Shown: positions 32,381 to 44,238, numbered from the stretch's first letter. The stretch: 64,000 bases of DNA from Trichobilharzia regenti (GCA_944472135.2 CALYDD020000407.1:62001-126000); one strand, 5' to 3'. Translations and numbers: made by a program. Notes: generated by a model from the sequence alone, not told the origin.

Positions 32381-34351
32381 AACTTTTGAGGGTTCTTATA
32401 GTTTGGTTAATATTAGTGTAGTTGAACTCAACAGTGCTAATTTCGTTTGGTGTGAGTGGAGATGGATTTTATGCCATATAAGTAATAGGGTGTATATCGA
32501 GTAGCTGGACTGAGGGCTTGAGGTAGTTACCTGCAAATGTTTTCTTGAATAGTTCACATATATCTGCAGAGTTAGTGCATAGCCCACCTTTGTCTATGAG
32601 GAGAGGAATGCTGTGCTTTTTGCGGTTCATTCGCTTCTTTAATATTTCTGTGAGTGCAAACACTCTAGCAGTACTGGCTACTGCGATGCATTCTTCGTTT
32701 CTCGTACGGAAATCTCGAGCTTGTGAGATGGAGCTAAGGGTGTTAAGTATAAGGCCTAGAGTGCCAAAGTCGTGGTGTTTGAAGTAACTTGCTTATAGTC
32801 TCTTCAGTTTCGTACGATCCTTTGGTTTTATGAATGACTTTCTGTGTGGGGAAACCTTTAGTGTTTGGAGTGGAATGACAGCATCTAAGCATGTGTTAGT
32901 GATATGGTAGAAGATGGTTAGGGCCCGCGATAGGTCATCAGTAGTGAAGTATTCATCCCATTCGGAGGATCTTAGCATTGATTCTACCAAGGCCTAGTTT
33001 GCCTTACTATAGTTCCTATATATTACTTGTTGTGAAGTGGAGGTATGGGATGCACTGCTACTCAGCGGAAGTGGCAGTGCACATATCACTGTTTTGTGGT
33101 CGCTCCCTGAAAACTCAGAACCTACTAGGGTTGAAAGGCGGCTTATATTGTGGCAGAAGATTAAGTCTAGTACGTTATTACCTCTTGTGGGGGTAGTGAC
33201 AGTTTGTTTCCAGCCAAGTACATCCAGTGCGTCTAAGAATTTATCAAATTTAGTTGGGCCTGTGGGTATATCCCAGTTGATTTCAGGTAAGTTAAAGTCG
33301 CCACATAGGATCTTATGGTCGTATTGTAAGTCGGATAATTGCTCCAGAGCATTAATAAGTTGGGTCTCGTAATTACTAAATGTGCCAGGTGCTCTGTAGG
33401 TGCATCCAATTAATGCTGTTACGTTATTTAGGTGTACACTAACCCATAGAGTCTCAGGCACGTTAAGTGTACTACTCTCTAGCTGTGATACAGTAGGTGC
33501 ATTAGGAAAGTACATGAGACAACCCCCTCCATTACCACCTTCCCTGTCACACCGAAAGTGTGTGTAGTTATCTAAGCTTATTTCCTCGTCCAAGATGTTC
33601 GAATGACACCAAGATTCAGTGATGACAATTACAGGGGGTTTGTATATTACTGTGAGTGCTCTGAGCATCGGCAATTTATTTAGAACAGATCTAGAATTTA
33701 TGAGGATTTGGTAAAGGTGAGAGTTGAAATAGCATTTGAAGTATTTAAGTTCGTTAGTCAGCCCCGAATATGGTTCAGCACACAGTAGTTCTGCTGGACA
33801 TGACGATCCTATGTTAAGAGGAGTTTCAGCATCCTGCTCACCTATGTCTATCGAGTTGGTGTGTGCTGTTTTCGGTGAAGAATTAGGAGTTTGAGTACTG
33901 GATTTGCTATAGATTAAGGAATTTTTATTTTTAGTGAGGTTACAGAAGTGGGTAGGGTTCTTTATTTGACCTATACTTGTGCAAGTGTCAAGTGTGCCTA
34001 ATGGATACAGGTGCACTAGACCGTTCCTGTTTTCATGCAAGGAGGGAGCTAGCACTAGTGGTTTAGGAGTGTTAACATCCCTACCAGCTGTTTTTTCAAC
34101 GCTGACAGGGACGCGGGGGATAAAAAATGATTGAATCCTTGTGATGACCATGGCTTATTATTCCACCTATTGTTTGATGCTAGTTGTGTCCTTGTGTGGG
34201 TTTCGTATGTACTGCATTGTGGGTTAGTTCCCAGCAGACTTGTGCCATATATCCGGTCAAAATTTGTTTGTGTGCCATACTCTGAAGACCCTGAGTTGTT
34301 GATAGCCGAGTTCTGACTATTACCACTTGTACTATTGAGGGTGACATAGAA
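32381..34351 (-). pseudogene. Duplicate of LINE-A3 ORF2/ORF1 segment (right copy of 1.97-kb repeat)
   Basis: Contains the endonuclease frame (34151-32994), the linker with the shared stops at 32793 and 32469, and the ORF1 C-terminal end, all matching 26125-28095. A Trp codon (TGG) of the left copy is TAG here near 32994, splitting the frame. Other differences include GTGTCTAAG to GCGTCTAAG near 33229 and AGGTAAAGG to TGGTAAAGG near 33708. It lies directly after the gypsy LTR. Confidence 0.88.
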
Positions 34352-34500
34352 GTTTGTCTAAGAATTTATCAAATTTAGTTGGGCCTGTGTGTATATCCCA
34401 GTTGATTTCAGGTAAGTTAAAGTCGCCACATAGGATCTTATGGTCGTATTGTAAGTCGGATAATTGCTCCAGAGCATTAATAAGTTGGGTCTCGTAATAG
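34352..34500 (-). pseudogene. LINE-A endonuclease fragment
   Basis: About 145 bp matching the endonuclease region TQLINALEQLSDLQYDHKILCGDFNLPEINWD, already present in the neighbouring copies. It joins the repeat at AGAAGTTTGTCTAAG and ends at CTCGTAATAG, where LINE-B sequence on the opposite strand begins. It looks like debris of a recombination or template switch. Confidence 0.8.
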
Positions 34501-34712
34501 ATAATTACCGCCCCATCAAAATTTTTTCCGAGTTTCACGTGTGTTGTAAAAGATTTTGAAGAAGCAAATTGTTCAGTATTTGCTCTCGAATGACTTTATA
34601 TCCCCTTTCAAATACGGTTTCCTAAATAGAAGTTCGTGCACTACTTGCCAGTTAGATTATTTCGACCACATTGCTGAATGTGCAAACAAAGTTTGTCAAT
34701 GGAGTTGAAGAT
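34500..34712 (+). pseudogene. LINE-B reverse transcriptase, upstream fragment
   Basis: Reading with two frame breaks, NYRPIKIFSE, then a KKQIVQYLLSNDFISPFKYG segment and SCTTCQLDYFDHIAECAN, ending at a TGA after CQWS. These are the RT fingers of a CR1/Jockey-like enzyme related to LINE-A, -C and -D. The RT continues at 35338 after a non-coding insertion. Confidence 0.75.
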
Positions 34713-35337
34713 TGAACGATGAATTCACGGTTGTTTGCTCAAAATCAACTTCCCCAATTTTCGCGGACGCATCAATACGACAGTCATCGTCTCATCGGTC
34801 GCTGTTCAGAAAGAAGTCAGGAGACAACCATCAGAAGTAATATTGTGATTTATTATTGTAATATTTGTTCACAGACCCTAGTAAAAACATTAGTAATACA
34901 TTGTTCCCACAGATCTAAAACAAAAACGCCAGCAACCATGTAACTTAACCATAAACCGAATTTATGAAATTTAAATAATGCTTACCCATACCTGTATATT
35001 TGGTGTGTCCTACACAAGTAGGAAAAAATGTGTATTTTATTAAAACATTATTATTAATTATGATTGCTAATCGTATATGTAATTTATCATATTGATGATG
35101 CCTGTAAACTGGCGTCTCTCATGTACAAAATGAGAATATACTATTATTATTATTATTATTTGTTCACAGACCTTAGTAGAATTATTTTTTATATGTTGGT
35201 GTTACAATAAAGAATTATCGAGTCTCCAAACTGAGTTTTGGTTTTTGCGTCCGTTATTACTAAGCGTTTCTAAAAAACTTCAAGGAACAGCGTGAGCCCG
35301 AGCGTAGCGAGAGCTGGGCATTAACGGTTTACGAGAC
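34713..35337. other. Non-coding insertion in LINE-B, including a LINE-C tail with target duplication
   Basis: 34887-35156 is a 5'-truncated LINE-C 3' end (TTGTTCCCACAGATCTAAAAC ... GCCTGTAAACTGGCGTCTC, hairpin CTCAT..ATGAG, ATTATTATT tail). It is flanked by TATTTGTTCACAGACCCTAG (34862) and TATTTGTTCACAGACCTTAG (35157), a target duplication of about 24 bp with two mismatches. The remaining parts (34713-34861, 35181-35337) have no recognisable coding content. Confidence 0.7.
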
Positions 35338-36471
35338 GTGACTGACAAAGGTCGTTCGGCAGCAACATTATTTCTAGATGTTAGGAAAGCTTTTGGTAAA
35401 GTCCCACACAACAGACTCATACTGAATCTCCTAACTTATGGAATAAGTGGAAGGCTTCTTGAGTGGATAACTTCCTTTTTTACAGGAAGAGAACAGTTAG
35501 TTAAAGTCAACCATCACTTATCAACATCCAAACCGATAACCAGCGGCGTGATACAAGGTAGTGTTCTTGGCCCTACCCTATTCATTGTATTCATAAATGA
35601 TATTGTCTCTGTGATCAAGTATGGCAAGCCATACCTCTTTGCAGATGACCTCAAAGTTGTCTATGATTTTGACTATAATGATATGAATATTGTTAGTAAA
35701 ATGCAAGAAGACCTAAATAGTCTATGTAATTGGAGTGAAAAGAGGCAGTTAACGTTCAATCCAGCTAAATCTGGGATAACATACTTCGGACATTGGAAAC
35801 CTAGCATGCGTCTATACATGCACGGTGACCTTGTCTCAAACACGAACACAGTCACAGATCTCGGGGTAACATACTCAGATCTTACCTGTACTGAACATGC
35901 AAATAAGGTGGTATCTGATCGTAAACGTCTAACCGGCTTTGTGCTACGCAACTTTTACACTCCAGAAGCCAGATTAGCCATATATAAGATATGCATTCGC
36001 CTCAAACTTGAATACTGTGCCCACTTATACAGTAGCTTTAAATCAGCAGACAGAAAAAAAGTTGAAAGCGTCCAAAGATTCCTTACGAAACGCATATTAG
36101 GCTATGGTCAGCAAATAGAATACCTTGACAGATGTATTCGACTGGACTTAGAGCCCTTATGGTTAAGGAGAGTGAAGTGCAATTTATTTCTCTTATGCAA
36201 AGTTATAAGAAAGCACTGCAACAGCAACTCGTCCATAACCTGGGCTAATCCTAAATCGTATAGACTACGCAATCATAACTACCTTCTCAAGGTTAACACC
36301 CATAAACTCACCACTAGAGCTAACTTCTTCACCATTAAATATTGCAAACTTTGAAACCAACTACCCTCTGAGATAAGATCCTGTGAAAGGCCTGACAGTT
36401 TCAAAAGGAGCCTAGAAAAACATATTAATATGCCCACCCTAGCCCGCCTCAAAGATCTCAACGGCTGGTAG
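35338..36471 (+). pseudogene. LINE-B reverse transcriptase, catalytic and C-terminal part
   Basis: ATLFLDVRKAFGKVPHNRL, SGVIQGSVLGPTLFIVFIND and YLFADDLKVVYDF are the RT palm motifs. DLGVTYSDLTCTEHANKVV and the long C-terminal region follow. A TGA at 36352-36354 replaces the Trp expected before NQLPSEIRS; the frame then continues to TAG at 36469-36471 (LARLKDLNGW). Sequence from 35816 onward is repeated at 43195-45375. Confidence 0.85.
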
Positions 36472-37782
36472 AGTGGAGAGACAATGGCATTTCAATATTT
36501 AACTACAGAAAGTACACTAGTTCCCAGACTAACATAATACTTAGTAATTATGTAGGTTCAATACTTGAAACTAGATTGTCATTAAAATACGCGGCAAATG
36601 TTCTCTCGGTTTACCGCCCTATTTACCTTATAACACTCAGTTATTGAGCCTAATGTATTCTTTGATAATACGAATTATGACACTGATTATGCATAGATTA
36701 TACATAGATTGATTTACTTTACGACTACCTGTAGTACTATATACCCTTCTGTAGTATTGTTAAACAAATGCTGAAATTTTGTTGGTCCCGTTAATATCTT
36801 TTTATAATATATGTAGACAGGTTACTTTGCAATGTCAGATGTTAACTATATATAAGACTGTCATGATAATTTAGTACACTAAGTCCTGCCAACCGACCTT
36901 ACCTTCAGTTCTTACTACCTACATTGAATCCTAACTATAGTGTTCTGCTGAATCTTGCTCCACTATTCACGAAACCTATTCTTTTTACTCTGTAGGGTTT
37001 TAACTTCTTGTAAAGTAATCTGTTCATTAGGATGCATGCACACATATATAATATGTTCATAAAGATGTACGTGGAGACCTATTGGAAGCACTCATTAAGG
37101 AAGCTAGGGAGATGGAATATGGGGTACGAACATGTCTGGTACCAAGCAATATATTTGCGGTAGCCATAATAATCATAGTCTCAGGGCCTAACATCAAAAG
37201 GAGGGAGGGTGGCGCTAGCTGATCAGTAGATATGGTGGCGGTCACGAAGGTGAATCGCCCCATTCTGCAGGAACACCAATACGCAATTTGACGGCTCGAG
37301 ATATTTCTGATTTTTATGGGAGCTTAGATCTTTATCTTGAAAAAGATAATAATGAACGCCTTGACAGATCATGCTTCTACCTTTAAATATATACCATTCG
37401 CTCAGCCTATTGTTGAGATGCGACCACGCGGGATCTGCACAGATTTATGGGGCATCTTATAAATTAACTTGCTATCCATCGTCAGGTCTTCAAATACCAC
37501 TTCACAATGTCTTGTCTCACTTATTTTCTAATAATGTCTTTACTTGATCGTCATTATATTCCATTAAACCTAACATTTTATGGCCCTTTATGAATTTGAT
37601 TCGACTTATTCTATTCCTAATCTCTGTTGGGTACGGTTGTGCACCAAATAGAAAAAAGGCATGAAATAAAAAAACTGGCTTGAAAATAATTGTATTAAAC
37701 CCAAAAGTGGACATAATGATAGTACGAAGTATATTGGTATTATTATACATTGCAAATGAGCGTTGTCGGCCTAAGGATTAAT
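35816..37782. repeat. About 1.97-kb direct repeat, left copy (LINE-B 3' part and downstream)
   Basis: Begins ACATGCACGGTGACC inside the RT and ends GGATTAAT, where the LINE-C tail starts. It includes the end of the LINE-B frame and about 1.3 kb of non-coding sequence. The right copy is 43195-45375. I recognise nothing further in 36480-37782; a minus-strand frame of 77 codons (37517-37750) recurs in the right copy only because of the duplication. Confidence 0.9.
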
Positions 37783-38028
37783 AATAATAATAATAATAAT
37801 AGTATATTCTCATTTTGTACATGAGAGACGCCAGTTTACAGGCATCATCAATATGATAAATTACATATACGATTAGCAATCATAATTAATAATAATGTTT
37901 TAATAAAGTACACATTTTTTCCTACTTGTGTAGGACACACCAAATATACAGGCATGGATAAGCATAAATTAAATTTCATAAATTCGGTTTATGGTTAAGT
38001 TACATGGTTGCTGGCGTTTTTGTTTTAA

Positions 38029-38095
38029 TAATAATTATAATAATGTATATTCTCATATAAACATATAAATTTACATGAAAATGCATGCCATTTTT
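38029..38095 (-). mobile_element. 67-bp micro-insertion in the LINE-C 3' UTR
   Basis: The 55327-55760 copy of this UTR reads directly from CACAGACCTAAGACAAAAACGC; here about 67 bp of TAATAATTATAATAATG, hairpin-forming TCATATAAACATATAAATTTACATGA and TGCATGCCA are inserted between two TTTTA ends. The hairpin-plus-AT-tail layout resembles the 3' end at 45735-45800, so it may be an extremely truncated retrotransposed tail. Confidence 0.5.
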
Positions 38096-38123
38096 TTAGG
38101 TCTGTGGGAACAATATGATAACC

Positions 38124-38387
38124 AGTCATTCAATGGAGCACATCATGAAATATAGGAATATTGACTTCGCATTAACAAAAAAACCCAAGTAAGTTTCGGA
38201 TGGATTAAAAATACTTGGGAAAAAATAAAGCTTGAAGTTATTCCACAATATAACAAGTCATTCAATGGAGCACATCATGAAATATAGGAATGTTGTCTTC
38301 GCATTAACAAAAAAACCCAAGTAAGTTTTGGATGGATTAAAAATACTTGGGAAAAAATAAAGCTTGAAGTAATTCCTCAATATAACC
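38124..38387. repeat. 132-bp tandem duplication in the LINE-C 3' UTR
   Basis: Two units (38124-38255, 38256-38387) start AGTCATTCAATGGAGCACATC and each contains the CCCAAGTA / TACTTGGG hairpin module. They differ at a few bases. The LINE-C tail at 55340-55500 has the same partial doubling, so it is a family feature, not a local event. Confidence 0.85.
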
Positions 38388-38952
38388 TGGGTGTGTACAA
38401 ATCCGAATCTCATTTTTGATTTGATTTATATCCAAATTGGGTAATAAGGAAGCTATTTTTACAGATACGATCAGTTATGTTATAAGCTACAATCGTGAAG
38501 TTGTATTACAAATTGATACTTTTCCATTGGTATAAGAGTATATTCCACAAATGTAATCCAGGTTGCGTCGTGGAGAAAGTTAATTCGTTATTAACCAGGC
38601 AACTGAAAGATACGGGACCAATAATGTTTGCAGATCATTTGTCATTGTAAATGGTCAAATATCCACATTATTCATTCTCATTCAAAAAGTCAAATGGAAG
38701 CTGAAATGGTGAGAGAAAAAAGAAGACAAACAACAGCAACGCAAAAGAAAGCAACGGGAGTCCTTAAGGAGTGATTAATAAATATATACATATATATTCT
38801 GTTTAGTAACTGTGGTTATTTTGGTACACAAACTAACTAGTCCCGTTATGCTAACTTTTATATTATGTGTGAACTAATATTACTGTCCTGTGTAGAAATG
38901 TTAATCATCTAGTTCCAATAATATTAAAATTTATAATTGTAGTTTGCTGTAA

Positions 38953-41900
38953 CTACACGTTTAAACAACTTAAAATATCTATGTAGGGTGAAAAAGAGGG
39001 TGTAAGAGTCAGACGTATAAGTGCATTGTCATCTTTGAGCAGTCTGGTGACTGAGGAGATGAACACTGGAAGTGTGTTTGCATCGCGCACATTAGCTGGT
39101 AGTCTATTCCAAATGACTGAAAACTTATTTAAGAAGAAGTTGTACCGCACGTAAGTCTGACAGTGCTCCATAGCAGCTAGGTTGTGATGATTTCTAAGAT
39201 TGTAACTGACGACAGCGGTAGGTTTAGTTATTGGCTCGGAGGAATGCAAGAGAAGATTAGTTAGCTTATAGTAAAAGATTAGGTTTAGCTTAAGGCGTCT
39301 TTTCCAGAGGGGTTCTAATCTTAGTCTTACGCATCTCTCATGGTATTCCAGACTACTTTCTAAACCAAGAGTTCTTGAGGTAAACTGCCGTTGCACTCCC
39401 TCTAATTTAAGCTTGTCATTTTGTCTTAGTCCGCTAAGAATAAACGGGCAGTATTCTAAGATAGGTCGGACACATACTTTGTATAATAAAACCCTAGTTT
39501 CACAACAAAAGAAATTGCGTGTTATGCATCCTATCAGCCTACGCGTTTTACGTCTGGCATAATCAGTCTGTTCAGCGAACGTTAGGTTACTAGAGTATCT
39601 AATACCGAGATCTACGACTGAATTGAGCTTAGCTAGTTTTCGCCCATTTATTTCAAGGTTTAGATCAAGCTTACTGTTGCCGATACAAATCCAGCCGCAT
39701 TTGTCAATGTTAAAATTTAGGCAGGATTCAGCACACCACGTTGCAAGGCTACTTAGTTCAAGATGTATTTTAGTAACCATATCGCTTAATTCATGAGTGT
39801 AGCAGGAGTAGACGACTTTGAGGTCGTCAGCATATAGGAATGGTTTACCTGAGGTGAAGCACTTGCAAATGCTGTTAATGTAAACTGTGAATAAAAGTGG
39901 ACCTAGGACACTACCTTGCACGACCCCACTTGAGATCTGCCTAGGGTGAGACAATACAGATCCAACTTTGGTTATTTGTACCCTGTTGCTTAGAAATGAT
40001 TTTAACCAGTTCAGTAATGGGTTGCGAATTCCACAAGAGTACAGCTTCTCAAAGAGAATACTGTGAGATACCATGTCAAATGCCCTAGATATATCGAAGT
40101 ATAGAACAACGACTAGCTTACGTGCTTCGCGATTACTAGTGATGCAGTTGAAAAAGTCGAAGTGGCAAGTAACGCAGGATCTATTTTTGAGAAATCCGTG
40201 TTGAGACCTTGTAACAAGATCCTCCCTAATTAGGTAGTCTGACAATTGATCCTTTACAACTTTCTCCATGATTCGTGAGATAACTGGGGTTATATTTATG
40301 GGTCTGTAATTGCGGACGTTTGCCCTATCACCAGATTTGTAATGTGGAATTATGAAGCTAGTTTTCCACTCACTAGGGTAAGTGCCAGTGTCCATAGATA
40401 TTGAGAAGAATTTAAGAAGTAACAGGGTATATCACACCCACTGTTTTTGAAAATTATCGAAGCGAGGCCATCCGGTCCCGTACTAGTGGAAGGTTTAAGG
40501 CTTTTAATTGCTTGTACTATTAACTGATTAGTGAACACAATGCTTTCAAGGGAAGAGATAGTAAGGGGAGCGGTTTCACCAGGCATATGTGTTTCTAAAC
40601 TAAAGTTTGCAAACCAATCACTGAAAGTTCACAGATAGTGGCAGGTTCATTGTAGATTACTTTGTCGTGAAGTAAGTATGGGATTTCCCTCGCTGACTGC
40701 ATTCGTTTTTTAAGAAGTGCCGTTAAGTTATAAACTTTGGAGGTACTTTCAAGTGCCGTTAACTCTTCGTCGAGGTCCTTTTGAGAACGTAGGCGCTTGA
40801 TAGATTCAAGAGACTCGTGGATTGAGAGCAATAGTGATATGTCCTTAGTGGAATAGTACTGTTTCTTCAGTTTCCTTAACTTATTACGGTGTGCCCTTGG
40901 AATATATTCAGTTCGGTGTCTACTTAATTTCACTATTTTATTTGGGGCAACTGTATCTAGACAAAGGGTAACATTCCTGTAAAACAGGGTTACTAAGGCC
41001 TCCAGGGAGTCAGTGGTAAAATAGTCATCCCATTGACAGAGTCGAATAAGTTCTTGGACTAATCCCCAGTCTGTATATTTGTAACTACGACATATTGTGC
41101 TTCCTGAGTCTTGTTTGTTTCCTGTATTTAGTGGTGAGAAAGGCAGAGAGCAGAGTACCATTCTATGGTCACTACTGGAAAATCTATTACCAACATAAGT
41201 GGATACTGGGATTGTGTCATGACAAAAAACAAGGTCCAAAATGTTGTCCCCACGAGTAGGTGTCTGGACGTGTTGTTGCCATCCATAACAGTCTATAGTG
41301 GCAAGTAATTCGTCGAAGCGTTGGGGGCCGGAACTAGTTAGCCAATTGACTTCTGGAAGATTGAAGTCCCCTGCAATTATTTTGTAATTAGCACTAAACG
41401 AGGATGCATGTGCAAACGATTTAGCTAATAACGCATCAGTTTCTTTTGTTGCGCTTGGTGCTCGATAAACACAGCCTATGAGAAGTTTGTACTTATCTCC
41501 ATGTAAGACAACCCAGAGTGAGTCAGGTACATTATTCATTGTTTCATCTTCCACCTTACTGACTACAAATGAGTTATGTATATATATGAGACATCCTCCA
41601 CCACGCTTGCAATCTCTGTTTGCACGGTGTACAGTGTAATCATCGATACCTATATGCACATCAAGTACAGAGGATGAGCACCATGACTCAGTAATCAGAG
41701 CTACAGTAGGCTTGGCGACTAATAATAATGTCCTTAGTTCAGATATCTTATTGATTAAGGAGCGTGCATTAATTAGCAATATCGTGAATAAGTCACGGGA
41801 TACTACAAACTGGCTTAAAATGTCACCATAACCTAAATCTATTTGTGCGTCAGCACCGCAAGAATTTATGAATGAAAAGGAGGTCGGACTGGGTGTCTGC

Positions 41901-41977
41901 ACATCGGAGTTGGTGTGCAATGAGGTGGTCCTAGGTGCCATGGGTCGTACCAGTGATTCAGGACACCTGGAAAATTT
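38953..41977 (-). pseudogene. LINE-C ORF2: endonuclease-reverse transcriptase with frameshifts
   Basis: The endonuclease frame starts at ATG 41941 (MAPRTTSLHTN); the frame is open further upstream to a candidate slip site at 41977-41971. Motifs are LINARSLINKI, ITESWCSS, GGGCLIYIHN, GCVYRAPS, AGDFNLPEVNW, LDLVFCHD and SSDHRMVLC. Frame changes occur near 40590 and 40390. The RT frame (40395-38953) holds NYRPINITPVISRIMEKVVK, YFDISRAFDMVSH, SSGVVQGSVLGPLLFTVYIN and YADDLKVVYS, then the usual thumb and C-terminus. It is closer to LINE-D than to LINE-A. Without the frameshifts the length would match LINE-D ORF2. Confidence 0.87.
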
Positions 41978-43194
41978 ACCATGTGTTCCTGGATATAAGG
42001 GTAGTACAGGTTGGGCCTAGGTTGACGGTTAAAAGGCATAGCATCAGAAGGTCTACCCATCCAACTGCTATTCGTCATACCGGTATACACCTTCGGGTTG
42101 TTTTTATAACTTAAAGGGAATTGTGAAGGAAGGTGCTTTGGCTGCAAGACTTTAGGAGTCTTGGAGCCTGACTTTCTATAAGGTGGAGCATGCGGAACAC
42201 CTCCAGATGTACTTATGTTTCGAGAGGAGTTTTTCGTAACAAGTGATGGTTTGTTGGCATTCTTACTCTCAGCAGGCTTATTGAATACAAAGTATTCTTC
42301 CCCATCATTAGTCTCAACCCTGCGAAATTTGTTCATCGTGGTGAGGTTACTACGTTTGGGGGGAAATTTCTTAGAACAACTTGCAGAAGTTCTAGTCATT
42401 TTAACATCTTTCGATGAGGCTTTGTTTACAGGGGTACTGGTATCTAAATCAGTTCCTAGTTCCATTGGCAGGTGTGGTTGTTGTGTAGTTTGCTGAATGC
42501 TAGTTTCAGCACTAGGTGTCTGTTGCTGTGCACGATCCTTATTTGGTAAATCAAAGCTAAGCTAGAGGAGGTGACCAGGTTATTACTACGCATTATTCTG
42601 CGCTGACACGGTGTTTTATCCTGAGCTACGGTTATAGACTTATAACTGCTATTCAGTCTTAAGTGATCCTGACATTTAGTAAACTTACTAGCATCAAGGG
42701 AATTACTGAATTTAAAAATGATTGGGCAATTAGCCTGGTTAGACTTTTTACGAAGTCGTTTGCATTCACATGGAACACTAGCCATGCCGCAACAAATCAG
42801 GATTTTGTGTCTTACAGTTTTCAGGGGCAGAGAGTCTGGGACGTTGTAAACTATAGCTTGGTGAGAAGAGGTTATACGCTTCATCACCTCCGTAGCCAAG
42901 CAGTCAATCAGATTTTCAGCTTTATTTAGGTTGTCTGGAGATATTTTAGGATGCCTTTCTAAAAGACAGGCTATTGGGTCTAAATTCAAAAGCTTATTTT
43001 GAGTTACATCCAGTAAACACTTAACCTGGCCAATATCAGAACGGCTCTCCGTGGTATTTGAGATTGGCAGTGACATACTATCAAACTGATCTAATTTTTT
43101 CTGAATTTCACTTACTTGCCTCTGCATATCTTTCAAAAGGAGGTTTAGTTTACAGAACTCAGAGTTCTCTAACAGAACATCTTTCACCTGTATC
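41866..43194 (-). pseudogene. LINE-C ORF1, 5'-truncated and frameshifted
   Basis: The first part (43194-42456) has a coiled-coil-like stretch (CKLNLLLKDMQRQVSEIQKKL) and the RRM-like block AIVYNVPDSLPLKTVRHKI ... CPIIFKFSNSLDASKF. A frame change near 42540 leads to the basic, Pro/Asn-rich C-terminal part (42465-41866). It overlaps the ORF2 ATG by 76 nt in the -1 relation. Confidence 0.82.
41971..41977 (-). promoter_or_regulatory. Candidate slippery heptamer in LINE-C ORF1/ORF2 overlap
   Basis: In the ORF1 frame, GTA AAT TTT contains A AAT TTT in X XXY YYZ phase. A -1 slip continues TCC AGG TGT without a stop into the ORF2 frame upstream of its ATG at 41941. No convincing stem at the right spacing was found, so support is weaker than for LINE-A. 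Confidence 0.35.
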
Positions 43195-43196
43195 AC

Positions 43197-43850
43197 ATGC
43201 ACGGTGACCTTGTCTCAAACACGAACACAGTCACAGATCTCGGGGTAACATACTCAGATCTTACCTGTACTGAACATGCAAATAAGGTGGTATCTGATCG
43301 TAAACGTCTAACCGGCTTTGTGCTACGCAACTTTTACACTCCAGAAGCCAGATTAGCCATATATAAGATATGCATTCGCCTCAAACTTGAATACTGTGCC
43401 CACTTATACAGTAGCTTTAAATCAGCAGACAGAAAAAAAGTTGAAAGCGTCCAAAGATTCCTTACGAAACGCATATTAGGCTATGGTCAGCAAATAGAAT
43501 ACCTTGACAGATGTATTCGACTGGACTTAGAGCCCTTATGGTTAAGGAGAGTGAAGTGCAATTTATTTCTCTTATGCAAAGTTATAAGAAAGCACTGCAA
43601 CAGCAACTCGTCCATAACCTGGGCTAATCCTAAATCGTATAGACTACGCAATCATAACTACCTTCTCAAGGTTAACACCCATAAACTCACCACTAGAGCT
43701 AACTTCTTCACCATTAAATATTGCAAACTTTGAAACCAACTACCCTCTGAGATAAGATCCTGTGAAAGGCCTGACAGTTTCAAAAGGAGCCTAGAAAAAC
43801 ATATTAATATGCCCACCCTAGCCCGCCTCAAAGATCTCAACGGCTGGTAG
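43197..43850 (+). pseudogene. Duplicate of the LINE-B RT C-terminal part
   Basis: The 178-codon frame (starting at MHGDLVSNTNTVTDLG) is identical to the C-terminal part of 35338-36354 and ends at the same TGA (43731-43733), then continues to the TAG near 43850. It lacks the RT palm, so it cannot encode an enzyme. Confidence 0.85.
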
Positions 43851-44238
43851 AGTGGAGAGACAATGGCATTTCAATATTTAACTACAGAAAGTACACTAGT
43901 TCCCAGACTAACATAATACTTAGTAATTATGTAGGTTCAATACTTGAAACTAGATTGTCATTAAAATACGCGGCAAATGTTCTCTCGGTTTACCGCCCTA
44001 TTTACCTTATAACACTCAGTTATTGAGCCTAATGTATTCTTTGATAATACGAATTATGACACTGATTATGCATAGATTATACATAGATTGATTTACTTTA
44101 CGACTACCTGTAGTACTATATACCCTTCTGTAGTATTGTTAAACAAATGCTGAAATTTTGTTGGTTCCGTTAATATCTTTTTATAATATATGTAGACAGG
44201 TTACTTTGCAATGTCAGATGTTAACTATATATAAGACT

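Larger units (their letters stand above)
37783..43194 (-). mobile_element. LINE-C: nearly full-length CR1/Jockey-like LINE, 5'-truncated in ORF1
   Basis: The tail (TAATAATAATAATAATAAT) is at the left end. Then, on the minus strand, the 3' UTR contains two stacked 3'-terminal modules, a 67-bp micro-insertion and a 132-bp tandem duplication. ORF2 and ORF1 follow. The 5' break falls at VIQVKDVLLE, which aligns with TPVIQVEDVLSE about 45 residues into LINE-D ORF1. Both ORFs carry frameshifts. The flanks are the two copies of the LINE-B repeat. Confidence 0.88.

Noticed and set aside
37517..37750. 77-aa minus-strand frame present twice (also 45110-45343)
   Set aside because: Both copies lie in the 1.97-kb direct repeat, so conservation is not independent. 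No motif recognised.
38124..38387. CRISPR-like or satellite array
   Set aside because: Only two units of 132 bp, and they are part of the LINE-C 3' UTR.
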